Shown piece after piece: positions 37,323 through 51,345 of a stretch of DNA of 64,000 bases. Origin of the DNA: Hyaloscypha bicolor E. Its lineage: Eukaryota > Ascomycota > Leotiomycetes > Helotiales > Hyaloscyphaceae. Each line of letters begins with the position of its first letter. Within the stretch, counting starts at the first letter, position 1. The notes under the pieces were generated by a model, which saw only the letters and a program-made list of their open reading frames with translations, made no database searches and was not told the origin of the DNA. Position numbers and translations under genes: made by a program. The stretch lies in assembly GCF_002865645.1 (NCBI RefSeq), contig NW_020194685.1, forward strand, positions 496,001 to 560,000. Direction: 5' to 3'.

Positions 37323-40300
37323 AGCTAATCTCTCTATTTTTTAAAAAAGTAGTTTAATAAGTAATTATATCTTAAAATCTATAAAATATATAACCCTTTA
37401 TTAAAGCTATTTCTATAAAGGAAATTGACCTAATTAATTCCGATATAGGTAATAATAAAGGCTTGTCTAATACTTTTAATAGGGCTCTTTAGGAGTTTCT
37501 GAGAGCTAGTAATAATAATAATAATAATTCCGGTAATAATTAAGATACTATAATTAATATCTAGGTTACTATTACCTAAGATATAGAATAAGGCTTATAT
37601 ATTAAAGTTAAGGCATTTTAATAAAAGCAAGAATTAGTAGATATAATTAATTAATATATTCTATAGTTAGAATAATATAAGAGTACTTTTTAGGATATCT
37701 TATAGTTTACTATATCTTATAGAAACTTTATTTATAAGTCTATTCTATCTTTCTTAGTAATTCCTATAAGAGAACTTCCTGAAATGAGACTGGAATATAT
37801 TTCCTTTCCTAATATAATAAGCTTTAAGAATATTCTTAATACTATTTATTAGGAGTTATTATATAATATTCTAAAGATATATTTGAACTAAAAAAAACTT
37901 TTTAAAGTTCAGATATCTGATTTATATTATAGAAAGTCTCTTAAGAAATAGAGAACTTTTATATTTTCCTAAAAAGTAGTTTTTAGAATATAACCTTAAA
38001 CTTATAATAGATATTCTACTAGAGTTAACTTTATTATAAGTATTTTTAGAAACGAATCTTATAATATTTAAAAGGCTATAATAAAATAAAGCCTACTTAT
38101 ATATGAGATTTATTAGAAATAATTTAAGGCCTATTTAGCTAATATACTCTAAGTATTTTAAGTCCGTTAGTAAGATATTTTTAAGGAACTTCGAGATCTT
38201 TAGTAAAAGGATAAAAAAATAGTTACTAAGTTATATATTCAAATAATTAGTTTCGAAGTTAACTAGGATTTATATCCTAAAAAGGATCGGATCTGGACTC
38301 TTGATATTATTCTATCTAATTTTAAGACTTACTAGATACTTATATCTATTTTCTTAAAAGATAAAGTAATATCTATTTCTAAATAACTTAAGAAAGCTCA
38401 GAAAATAGAATATATTACTTATTCTAAATTAAGGAAAATAAAGACAAGAGAGTCTAGTAAGAGTAACTCTATTTCTAAGGATTCTAATTTAGTAAATTCC
38501 AATTTATAAGGCTATTAAAAGAGAAAGAATAAGTTTCGAAAATTATATAAGAACTCTTTAGGTAGTTCTTTGGCTTCTTTTAGGCCCTATTATAGTACTA
38601 GTTCTATTTTAGATATAGTTTATTAGATTTATAATTAGAAAGAATATTTCTTAGAAAATATAAAATATTTTAAATATAATAAATAGGCTTGGCAGAACTC
38701 TAATAAGGCCAAAACTATAGAAGAGTTAAGGCATTTATAAAGGCAAGTTAATACTATTATTATAGAGAAGTATTCTAGAAAAAACTTTTCTAAGAAATAA
38801 AGAAAAAGAAAGGCTAAATCTTAAATATTAATAATTTTGGCTATAATAAAAAAGATATATTATTTTATATAATTATTTAAATAAGATTAATATAGTTAGA
38901 AATAGGTATTTTAAAAATATATAATAGGCTCAGAAATACCGGATTAAATTACAACTTCCTTAATAATAATTAGGCTTAAAACCGGGGCTTTATTACCTTA
39001 GCTAAATATAATTAAGAATTTATAACCTTTTATAGGAATAGATTTAAGATCTATTAAGCCTATAACCTTAAGGTATTTGTTATAAATAATTATAGTAAAA
39101 TGTGTTTTTTTAAGTTTCGGTTCTATAGATATAAGAATATTAGCTCTTATAGCCTTGTTTTTGGTATGAAATTTTATAAAGTAATCCTTATATAATATAT
39201 AAACTATATTAAGAAATAATAGATATATATATTTATATAGTCTAATAATATTAAAATCCTAATACTAAAAGAGTTTAGTAAGGAACTTAACCTATATTCT
39301 AAGCTAGTATCTTAAGTCTTATTCTTAATTAAGGGTAAATATAACTATTCTAGATAATAGACTTTATATATATATAATAGTTATTAGATCTCTACTTTAT
39401 TATATAGTTCTAGTAATATTAAGGAGAAGTTTTTAATATAGTAAATTAATACTTTCTAGAAAAAAGCCTTAGAAGTATTTATATATTTCCGGAATAATAA
39501 ATACGAAAATTTCTTAGAGGTTTTTAATCCTAATAAGGCTTTAGAACTTCCTGATCTTAGTAGTATTAAATACTTTATTAATATAAATAGTATAGTTTTA
39601 TATAGACTTTTATATAATCTATTAGAGACCTAACTAGAAGTATTATATCTGTATTTGTAAGATATATTTTATAAATATTAGATAAGGTCTAGTAAAAGTC
39701 CTATAGAAATACCTATTTTTTTTATTTCTAAAAAAAATAAAGAATTATATCTTTATATTAATTATTATAAACTTAACCAAATTATAATTAAGAATTAATA
39801 TCTGCTTTCTTTTATTAATAAAACTCTTAATTGGCTCTAAAAAATAAAGATCTTTATAAAATTAGATCTTAAAGATATATATTATTAAATAAGAATTTGT
39901 AAAGAATATAAGTAAAAAACGGCTTTTAGAACTTATTATAGCTATTTTAAATACCTTATAATACCTTTTAAACTAGCTAATATACTAGCTATATTTTAAA
40001 TATATATTAATACTATATTTATAGAATTCTTAAATTATTTTATAGTTATTTATTTAGATAATATCTTTATTTATTCTCAAAATAAAAATAAATACTATAA
40101 TTATATTTATTAGATACTTATTAGGCTATATAAAAATAACCTGTTCTATAAACTTAGTAAATATAAGTTTAATATTAAAAAGATTAAATTCTTAGGCTTT
40201 TTTATTAGAATAAAAAGTATTTAGGCAGATCCTAAACGAATCTATAATATTATAGAATAGCTAGAATTAAAATTATTCTATAATATCTAAGTATTCTTTA

Positions 40301-41658
40301 GATTTACTAATTTCTATTATAGGTTTATCTATTATTACTTTTAAGTAATTATAGGCTTAATAGATCTTTTAAAAGAAATAGAAAAGAGCCGGAAATCCGG
40401 TTCCTTTATATAAATAATTAAAGTAACTAAAAGCTTCCGGACTTTAAAGAAAGCTTTTACTATAATATTTATTCTAGTTTATTTTGACTCTTCTAAGAAG
40501 ATTTATATTAAAACTAATATATTAAAATTTATAATTACTAGTACTATTTTATAATAAGTTAATTCTAGTAATAGCCTAAAGAAATACTAGTATCTAGTAG
40601 TATTCTAGTTCCGGAAACTTTCCGGAACCGAATATAATTATAGTATCTATAATAAAGAACTACTTATAATTATTAAAGTCTTTAAGTATTAGTACTATTA
40701 CCTTAAAAGGTTTAGGTTTATAATCGAGGTTATTATAGATTATAATAACCTCTAATACTTTATAGAAATAAAGTATCTAGAAAGCTATTAAATATATTAG
40801 ATAATATATCTTATAATATATAATTTTAATATTATTTATTATAAAAGTACTTTAAATCTAGTAAATGAATTTAGTAGAAGGCCTAATTATAAAAAAGGCC
40901 CTATTAATATAACTTGGCTTTTAATTTTTTAGAATAAGTTAAAGAAAGCTTTTATAGTTATAATTTAGAAGTTCTTATAAATATCTAAAAAGTCTTCTTT
41001 TTAGAATAAGTATTATTTAATACTTGCCATATTTATAATAACTAAGGAGAAATATTTATTATAAGACAAATAAATAAATTATCTTATAAATTTCTCGATT
41101 ATAGAATTAGTTAAGAAATAAAATATAAAGAGTTACCTTAAAGGTTTTACTATTATAGCTAAGGTAATAAGGATATCTATAACTATATTATTTAATAGAA
41201 TTAAAAACTTCTCGGTTTCTCGAGTTTTTAAATTAGATAGTTATAAATATCTAATTTCTTATATATAGATATATATAGCTATTAAAAGAGCTATAGTACT
41301 AGCTTCTCTATTTGAATTCCTTCTAAATATTATCCAGGTAGCTTAGAGAAATAATTCTTAATATTAGAATATCTTAAAATAAAAGCTTAGTAAGAAAAAT
41401 ACTAAAGAAAAGGAAATCTAGAAAAATAATTTAGGCCTATTTAGGTACTATTTAAGAATTATTATATCTAATAATCCCGCTTTATATTAAGAAGTTATAA
41501 AGCTTTATTATAATAATCTAATAGCCAAATATTATAAAATAAAAAAGACTCTCGAGCTTTTTAGAAGATTCTAGTATTAAAAGAATATAAAAGGAAATAT
41601 TTATAAGTATTATTAAAAATATAATATTTACTAGAGAGTTAAGGCCAAAAGGCATTTA

Positions 41659-42114
41659 CAGTGACTGATAATAAGTAAGGGCCCAAGCGCCATTTTGCAC
41701 CAAAAGTGGCCTTCTTCGGGGGGGCGCAAAACTTTAACCATAAATGAGGTATGTCTATAAATTGGATCGCTAGATAGCCCCGAAGAAGGCGATTCCAAGT
41801 ATTCTAGTGATTTTGGCAGGGTAAAATTATTAATCCCAATTTTGTTGATCGAATTGACTCGACTTAACTTTCGCTTAAATTTACTAGTAAAATCGTAATA
41901 TCTCGACTATTCTTACAAATAATAACTATTTATAAGATAATCTCTTATTAATGTAGTAAAAGGCTTTATATAGAAAATATATATATTATAAATATCTATT
42001 AATTTATAAGAGGATTTTAATATTTATACGTAGGAAGGTAAAAAGTTATAAGGTAGAATATTATGACTTTTGGTATAAAATAGTGCTTGGGCCCTTACTT
42101 ATTATCTAGTACTA
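41659..42114. mobile_element. 456-bp MITE-like element with TA target duplication
   Basis: Terminal inverted repeats: the left end contains GATAATAAGTAAGGGCCCAA (41666-41685), and its exact reverse complement lies at the right end (about 42088-42107). TA flanks at 41657-41658 and 42115-42116 match the empty site in copy A (CATTTACTATATAG at about 2369-2382). TA duplication and inverted ends point to Tc1/mariner or pogo/Fot1-type mobilisation. It has no coding capacity. Base composition, with GGGGGGGCGC and CCCCGAAGAAGGCG stretches, is far less AT-rich than the host, so it entered after most RIP. Confidence 0.85.
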
Positions 42115-44998
42115 TACTATATAGTTTACTTAGTAGTTTACTATAGCCTAAAAGACTCTAGAATAAGATCTTTATAAATTTTATTATAAGTTTACTATTA
42201 TATAAAAACCCGATAAAAGGTCCTAATTTTAATATAATCTTTATAATTATTAACTAGTATTCTAAAATAATAAGATATATTATATATTATAAAATAATTA
42301 ATTCTCTAGAGCTTATTAGGATTATATAGAAATATATTTTCTTGATTTTTGGCTTCCCTAATAGAATTATTTCTAATTAAGGAATAGTATTTACTAGCTA
42401 GTTCTAATCTGCTTTTTATTTCTATTTAATATATAAATAGTATTTGAGTATAGCTTTTTATTTATAAATAAATAACTAGATAAAAAGGCAAAATTAGGTT
42501 CTGAAATATTACCTGAAATATTATTATAATACCTAAAAGAATAACTAGTTTAAAAAGCTATTTTTTATGAAATTTATATATAATAACTTAAAATATTAGG
42601 TTTTATAAAATATATCTTTTTATATATATTACGAATACTATTCTTAACTTCTATAGAATCCTGAGGACAGGATTATAGGAGAAATACTAGCTATATATAG
42701 GAGGCTAGAAATTCTTAAAATAAAATAGAAAAAGCTTAAGAACCTATAATATTATATATAAAATAATTAAGAAACCTACTATAATAGGTACCGGTTAGCT
42801 AAATACTATTTTAAAGGAGCCTAGATAATATTATTAATAAGGAATATTAAATTTAAAGCAGGAAAACTTAAACTAAAATTTATAAGTCTATTTTAGATTT
42901 TTAAATATATTAGTAATTCGATATATAAGTTAGAATTATTAAATATATATAATTATTTATATCTAATTTTTTATATTTCTTTTCTTAAAAAATATATAAC
43001 AAAAAAGAATTAGAAGCCAAACCTGTATTTTTCTAAAGAACTTCCGGAATTAGTAAATAATAATAAAAAATAAAAATAGGAAATAGAAGCTATTATTAAC
43101 TACTAATAAAATAGTAAAAATAAAAAATAATAGTATTTAATTAAATAGAAAGCCTGGCCTAAAGATTATAATATCTAGTTATCTGCTTTCCCTAACCTTA
43201 AGAATTCTAAGGAACTTCTAAAATTATATAATAAAAACTATAGCTTGAAATCTAAAACTATTTTTTAATAATTTCTTAAGATTAAAAAGAATTCTAAATT
43301 ACTAAGAAAAAGGCTATCTAAAAAAAGGAAAGAATCTAAAAGGCTAAGAAAAGGCTAAGAATAATAATTAAGATATTTTTTTCCTAGTTTTTTTACTTAT
43401 AAAAGTTTTTAGGGTTTTATTAAGGCTTATAGAAATTATATTTAAGTATTAGAAAAGATTTAGGATTAAGAAAGATTTATTATAAGTAAACTAGTTATAG
43501 GTATCTTAAATAAATAAAACTCTAAGTCCTATAAATTCCTAATTCCTAAAATAAAAATACTAAATACCGGTCTTATTTAAGACTTAGTAAAGAATCGAGT
43601 AATAGTCTTAGGAATTTATTTATCTTCTAGTAAGATATAATTATACTATAATAATATTATTATTAAGGATATTAAAAGAAGTATATAAGGAATTTATAAT
43701 AGTTATATATATCTTATAGAAAGCCCGAACTTCTAAAATTAGGTCCCAAATAGCTATAAGTATTATATTATTAGTATTTGAAATACTACTAATAGATTAC
43801 TTAGTAATCTTAATAGAAATAGTAATAATAAAATTAATATCTTAAAAGTAGACTTTATAATATTTCTTTAAGGAATTAGTAAGTACCTAAATATATTAAA
43901 AAAACTTATCTTTAAAATATTAACCTAAATACTATTTTTATTAGCTTTCTCGAGATAAAAAAAAGAATTCCGAAGCTTATTAGTCTCTTTCTAGTTTTTA
44001 AAAACCTAATTAATAGGATTCTTATTATTAATATAATATTATTTAGAATAAACTTTAAGAAATTTCTTAAAAATAATAATAGTATTTTCCTAGAACTAGT
44101 AAGCCTCCAAAAAACTATAAGAAATCTGAAATTATATTAACTTTAAGAAATATTAAAGCTAAAGAACTTATTAAACTATAAGACTTTGAACTCTTATTAT
44201 AACGGTTATAATTCTTCTTACTAGATATTATAATATATAAGGTAAAAGAATTAATAAGTAAATACTTAAAACATTTCAAGTATTTACTAGTAATAAGAAA
44301 AGAAGCTATAAGATTACTTTTATATTTATTATAAAGATAGATAATAAAGAATATTATAGAATTAATTAGAAATAATTAAAGAAAACTTAAAAAAAAATAG
44401 AAGAAGAGGCTAAAAAGTAATAATAGAAATTATTATATATATAGTTATTAGAAAGAAAGAAAATATATAGTAATATAAAGAGGTTCTTAAATAGTAATAA
44501 AGAACTACCTGAATTAACTACTAAATTTTATACTAATCCTAATTAGAAAATAGTATAACTAATTAATATATATTTCCAGGAGCCTATAAATAATCTCTAT
44601 AACCTTAGAAATATTTATATAGGTTTCTTATATAAATATTTTATTAAATTCTTCTTATAAAGCTATTTCGATTATTTTAATACGAGATCTAATAAATAAT
44701 ATTAATTTTATAAAATAGTACCTTAGTACTTTAAATTAGGCTAATTAGAATATATAGTTCCTAAATAAAATTATAATTATTAGCTAGTTCCTATATCTGG
44801 AATATAATTACTAATTCTTCTTACTTATTTAGCCTTAATCTAATTAGATGGTTTTTATATTTCTTATTTAGATTACCTTAGTAAAACCACTTCCCAAGAT
44901 ACTAGAAATTTATCTTAATTAAATAAGTAATTAATTAAATATTTTACTAGAATAAATTAATAGATCTAGAGAACTAGGTCCTAGAAAGAGGATATAGT

Positions 44999-45296
44999 TA
45001 TAATATATATAGGGTTATATATAACTAAAGGGCATATAATAAACTTCGGATATTATAGATATTAATTAGAGAAATTAATAGCCCTTTAATATTATAACTA
45101 ACTATTATTTATATTATATATATTAGGCTTATAAATTACTAATTATATATATATTATTAGGGTTTCCTATTTAGAAAAGGCTTTCCTGGATTTTATAAAA
45201 AAAATAGAGATTAGTTTTATACTAAATTTGATATTATAGTTTTATAATTTACTAATTTATTCTATTATTTTATTATTTACTAATAAATACCTTATA
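44999..45296 (+). repeat. 3' LTR of Gyp-1 copy B (298 bp)
   Basis: TATAATATATATAGGGTTAT at the left end and AATACCTTATA at the right. It is followed by GAACT at 45297-45301. Confidence 0.88.
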
Positions 45297-48200
45297 GAAC
45301 TAGATAATCTTAGTTAAGAAATTAAGCTATTTATTTACTTTTTCTAAATTAAGGCTATTTATTACTTTTATTTTTATTATTACTAGTATTATTACTAAAT
45401 CCGAACTACTATTAATTAGTATTTATTATTTTTACTAGGAAGCTTATTAGAGAAATAATAAAGATATATTCCGAAATATAGAAATATAATAGAACTAATA
45501 ATAGTTTTAATTATAAACTTATTATTTTTCTTAATATTTATTAATATATAAAAATTCCAGAAAAGATATTAGTAAAAGCTTTTCCTATTATATTAAAGAA
45601 TCTAGTATAAAACTATTTCTATAATAACTAGCTTTTAAGCCATATATATAAAAAAGCCTATATAAATATCTATAGTTTTTTTAAAGGTTCCGGTTTCTAT
45701 TATTAAAATTTAGATAAATGAAATACTATTATTTTAGTAATTATAATAATAAAAAATCCTAAAAAAATAATATTTGAACTTATCTAAATACTAATTAATA
45801 ACTTATATAAATTATAATATAGCTTTATTCTTATTTTATAAAATATCGAATTCCTATATAATAAGATTATTATTTCCTATTAAGGCTTACTAATATACTA
45901 ATATATAGTTTCGGACTTTTCTAATAATCTTAGCTAGCTTATTAATAAGCTCTAATTATTTATTACTACTTATAAGAAAGAGTAATAAATTATTACTAAA
46001 ACCTATTTTACTAATTAATAATACTATTCTTAAAACCTTTTAAATTATTATTTATTCGGAAATTATTAATATAAATCTAGTTATAACTTTAAAAACTATA
46101 ATAATTATTTCAAGTCCTATAATTATAATAATTATATTTTAAAGTTATGTTTTATATATAAGAAATTCGAATACTATTTATAGAAATATATACTAAAGAA
46201 ATAAAAAGCTAAAAAGGCTCGATTTAAAAATAAAAATATTTACTAATTTAGATCTCGAAATACCTATAATTTTAATAAATACTTTAATAGTATTTATATA
46301 TAATATATTACTAAATTCAAAAGAAAAAAAATAATAAGAATAGTAAGAATAAACTAGTAAATAATACTTTTAAAGCCTTACTAGTAGAAATAAATAAAAG
46401 AAAGAAATATTATTCTAATTCTTATTTTATTTCTATTAAAAGCTTTCTAGCTATATTTATAGCCCTTGTTTTTACTATTCCTATAACTAATACTCTTATA
46501 AATAACCTTACTTTTTTTCTTTTATATATTAAATAATAGGCAAAAACCATATTCTAGAATTTACTAAATAAATAAAAAATACTTAGATATTTATAATTAA
46601 TAGTATATTAAAATATAATACTTATTATTTTTATAGAATTATAATTAATATTAGAGCTTCTAAATTCTTAACTACTAGTTCTAACTAATTTTAAGCTTTA
46701 TAATAAATTAATAATAGTATTAAACTTAATAAAATTACTAAAGATTAAATTAATATTTAGTTTAGTATTAGATCTATATTTTCTATTAGATCTATAATAG
46801 TAAAAATACTAATTAGGTAAATATAATTCTATATTATATTTATAAAGATTCTATTTCTATTTAGCTTAACTAATATAGATAAACTAGAAGTTTATTTTAA
46901 TAATCTTATTAATTATTTTATTATTTTTATTAAATACTTTATATTTATAATATAATGTTTTAAATACTTTTTCTTATTTTAAAATACTATTCTATAAAGC
47001 TTTATTTCCGAATTCTTTATTTATAATTCCTGTTTTCTTATAGAAATCAAATTATAATATTTATATTATTATTTTAGTTATTTATTTATTAGTAAGCTCT
47101 AAAATATACTAGAATAAATAGGCTATAATATTAATATAAAAGCTTTTAAGTATTTTATAAAATACTATAAGTAATATTAGAAATTCGGATAATTATTAGA
47201 ATAATTTAAGTTTAATCTAAGAAATAATATTAGTTTTAATTATTCTATTATTATTAATATTTTCTATATTATTAATAAAAGTACTAGATATTAAACTAGC
47301 TAATAGCTTTAAAATATTAGTATATTATATATTTGGGATACTCTAAAATAATATTAGATTAATATCTATTTAGGTTCTTTTAATTAGATTATAGTAAATA
47401 TTAGAAAATAATTTATTAGTAAGGAATTTACTTAGCTTATAAATATTATAGGAACTAAAATTAAAATTATTTCTATAAAAGTTTATAATTTTATTAGAAT
47501 TATAAAATACTATTATAGCCTAATTTAATATATTTATTTTATTATTATAGCCGAAATTAATAAAATTAATAAGAATACTATATTTTAAATAGCTTTTAAG
47601 GCTATTAATAATTTTACTAGACCTAATAATATTATCTTAATTTTTTTAATTTATAGTACTTTATTTTAAATAATTAAATATAATATTCTATTACTAATTA
47701 TATTATAATAATTAGTAATATTTAAGAAAATAATAATAGAAATTTAGAAGTTTTAAGCTAGATATTAGATTATAAATATCCTAAATACTCGAAATAGTTT
47801 TAGTACTACTAATATCTATAAACTTCTTTTAAATTCGAATATTCTTATATAATATAAAGGAAATACTAGTTAATCTAGTAATTGAAATAGGCTATATAAG
47901 CTAGTAGTTATTAATAAAGAGAACTATATACTAACTTTATTATATAGTAATACTATTTTCTATTTAATCTTTATAAAGCCTTTTTATATAAGTAATATTA
48001 AGGTTATTACTAATAGTTCCGAACCTAAATCTATTTCCGAACTTTATAATAAGACTAAAGATAATATAAATATAATTTTTTTTATTATTTCTATTATTTT
48101 ACTAAAATATAATAAAGAATACTCTTATAAGAATCCGGATATTATAGTATTCCTATAAGATAATAACCTATATAAGAATTCCCGTTAAGTTAAAATTACT

Positions 48201-49907
48201 AGCTTTTTAGAAAAAAGTATATTTAAGATTATTTCTAGATCTTAGATACTAAAAAAGATATATATCTTTAATTTCTGGTTTATTAATAAGATTAAAAATA
48301 AGAATATAAAAAGAGAGTTTAAAAAGTCGAGACTAGTTATTTAGGCTTATAGTAATAATAAGAAATATATAATATTAATATAATTACTTATTATTTAATA
48401 TATTAGCTAGAGAATTATTCTTAGTATTATTACTATAATAATAGATATTATAGAATTATATTTATATAATATTTTATAAGCTTATATCTAATTAATAATT
48501 TTATTTAATTATAATTTTTATATTAACTTATTTTATAAGCTTACTAGAAAGCTAAATCTAAATAATAATTTAGTTCTAAAAATTATAAAACTATTATATA
48601 ATATATTAGAAGCTAGAAACTACTAGTTTAAGACTTATTATTCTTACTATATTAATAAGCTTTTTATAAAATAGTTAATTTATAATCCTTGCCTTTTCTA
48701 TAGTAAGTAACTTTTTAGAATTATTAGTCTTTAAACTAATAATATTCTATTTATTAGAAATAATAATTTTATAAAAGTAAAGTAACTAAAGTTCTAAAAA
48801 GTTAAATTCTTAGCTAAAAAATATAAATTTCTTATTTTTAATTATAATTTCAAGTTTAATAAAAGTATTATTTATACGGATATTACTAGAATTATCCTTA
48901 TATAAAAATATTAATATAAAAACCTTTAAACTATTTCTATAAAAAATACTACTATTATAAGTAATAGAGATACTATTTATTAAGATCTTTCTATTAAAGA
49001 CTAATATATTACCTAATATACTAGAGAAATATATATTATATTAGTCTATTAACTAGAAGCTTTATATAACCTATTAATTACTATTTAAATTATTAAATTT
49101 TCGGAAACTAATATAAAAGTATTTAATAAATATATTTAATAGCAAATTAAAAATATTACTAGATAACTAAGATTTATAAAGCTAGTAAAAGAATTCTTAT
49201 ATTTAATTATTTTTATAAATGCTTTATTTATAAATAATAGAAATTTCTTTTCCTAAATTAAATATATTCTAGTTCTAATAAATAGAACTAGATATACTAA
49301 TATTATTTATTAGTTCTTTATTAAATATAAGAGAATTACTAGAAGTATTCTAGTTTCGGAATTCTATAATATAGCTTATAGTTTTAATATAGATATTTTA
49401 GTTAAATCTATAATTAATAAAATACTAGAAATAGAACTACTATTAGTAGTTTATATAAATTCGAAATTGTTATATAAATGTCTTATTATATTAGGAACTA
49501 CTCGAGAAAAGTATCTAATAATTAATATAATATACCTCTATTAGATATATAAATAATAAGAGATTATAGAAGTTAAATAGATTAAGAAAGAATTAAATCC
49601 TACTAATTTTATAATAAAATTAAAGCTAATAAATATCCTTAAATACCTAATTAATACAAATATTATATAATTAAATATAGAGAAATAGATTAAATATAAA
49701 TAGGGCAGAAAATAGATATATAGGATAAGAGAATATTATAGGAGAAGAAATTATATATAAAAGGCTATAGCCTTTAGTATATAACTAAAACCTTAGAAAT
49801 AATATAAATATATAAAATATTTAAGAAATCTAGTACTAGACTAGATTAGGGAATTTATATATAATTAGAGAAAGATATTGTTTTTTGTGTTTTTAGAGAG
49901 TTTCTAG

Positions 49908-50206
49908 TATTAGTATAGCTATTTCTTTGGAAGTTATATATATAGTTACGAGATATGAAATACGGAATATAGGTAATAAGATATAAGTAATAAGATATAA
50001 GATATAGGATATAGTTATATAACCTTATATCCTATTAGTAATTCGACTAGTAAACTAGACCCCTTTAGGCTTAGTAGATTTAGGGATTATATATTAATAC
50101 TATAATATTATAATTCTTATTTCTAAATAATAATAACTTTACTAACTAATATAACTAGTATTTCTATACCTATATAATAGTATTATATATTACTAGTAAA
50201 CTAATA
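49908..50206 (+). repeat. 3' LTR of Cop-1 copy 1 (299 bp)
   Basis: Starts TATTAGTATAGCTATT and ends TAGTAAACTAATA, followed by ATTAG. It is slightly less mutated than the 5' LTR, for example CCCCTTTAGGC against TTTCTTTAGAC. Confidence 0.88.
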
Positions 50207-51345
50207 ATTAGATATAAGCTTATAAGATATTATATAAATATAATTCTCTAACTAATATATTAAATAATAAATAATTATATTAATATTATATATTTCTTAT
50301 TATTATTATAAGCTTAAATAATTAGTTTTAATTTCTTAAGTTTTTTTTAATATTCTTAATTTTAATCTTATTAATAAATTAGAAATTAAAAATATATATT
50401 TTCTATAATATCTAAAATCTAAAAGTAATCTTAAAACTATTTTTTTCTAGAAAGCTAGTAATTTTAATTTAATAGAAATTCTTATATAAATTATTATAAT
50501 ATTAGAGTTCTTATAAGGGAATTTTCTATTATATTTTAATAAAATAGTAGAAATAATAAAAGAAATTATATCTATATTATTTGTAGCCTTATTATAAAGT
50601 TTGAATTCAGATTTAGGGCTATTAGTATTAATCTTAATATCTCTTATATAAAAGAGCTTTATAGAAATTAAATAGAAAATAATATTACTAGTATATAGTT
50701 CTTTTTATTAATAACTACTAGCTTATATGGCTTATTTTAATTACTAGATTAACTAGTATTTTCTTTATATTATATAAGAATATCCGAATTCAGAAAAAGT
50801 TTATAAATATTAGTAATATTAGAATTATTTCAGATATTTAAGATATTTGTAATTTAATATCTAGTTTAAAGCTTCTGAATTTCTATTATTACTATTTTAA
50901 ATACTATTAATTATTATAATATAATTAGTAATAAAATATTATATTTAGTTATTTAAAATAATACTATTAGATTTTATAGAATTATTAATAGCCTTAAAAG
51001 CTATTTAAAAATAGTATTTTTATTAATTCTATTAATTTTAGCTATAATAATAAGGTAAATATATTAAATTAAGCTATAATAATATTTTATAATTCTAATA
51101 AAATTATAAGCTTTTATAAGAATAATTTTAATCTTAGTTCCTATAATATTTATAAGTTAAGCAAATTTCTTATTAATAAACTACTTTCTAGTATCTGCTA
51201 TAATCTAATTAAAAGAGTCTAAATAATTATTAATTTAGTATTACTTAAATATATTTCAGATATATATTATACTAATATTTTAGAGCTATTATCTAGTTTA
51301 ATATCTAGTATTTTTATTAATAATATAAAGTATAAACTTATTAGA
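50207..51345 (-). mobile_element. Ty1/copia Cop-1 copy 2, 5' part, truncated at right
   Basis: The reverse complement matches the integrase to reverse transcriptase portion of copia copy 1 (equivalent to about 47280-48490). The match ends near 51310-51345, where ordinary-composition DNA begins. No LTR or target duplication is visible at this end, so the element is truncated at the border with the broken gene at 51346-51990. Confidence 0.8.

Larger units (their letters stand above)
37025..45296 (+). mobile_element. Ty3/gypsy chromovirus, Gyp-1 copy B, full length with nested MITE
   Basis: LTRs of 298 bp at 37025-37322 and 44999-45296, with target duplication GAACT at 37020-37024 and 45297-45301. 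The length is 8272 bp, or about 7.8 kb without the nested 456-bp element. Decayed domains on + are gag (about 37440-38480), reverse transcriptase (about 39720-40090, VIYLDNIFIYSQ), RNase H (about 40440-40800), integrase (about 41470-42900, split by the MITE) and a chromodomain (about 43070-43190). A 1.7-kb unassigned 3' segment is shared with copy A. The insertion splits the copia element at 35646-50206. Confidence 0.92.
35646..50206 (+). mobile_element. Ty1/copia element, Cop-1 copy 1, carrying a nested gypsy element
   Basis: LTRs of 299 bp at 35646-35944 and 49908-50206, flanked by the target duplication ATTAG (35641-35645 and 50207-50211). Without the Gyp-1 insertion (37025-45296 plus one GAACT copy) the element is about 6.28 kb. 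Decayed + strand domains are gag with a CCHC knuckle (about 46145-46195, CFIYKKFEYYL), integrase (about 46900-47900), copia-type reverse transcriptase (about 48320-48720, with LEARNY and FKTYYSYYINKL remnants) and RNase H (about 49430-49610, ending in a KELNPTNFIIKL remnant). All frames carry many TAA/TAG stops. Confidence 0.9.
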
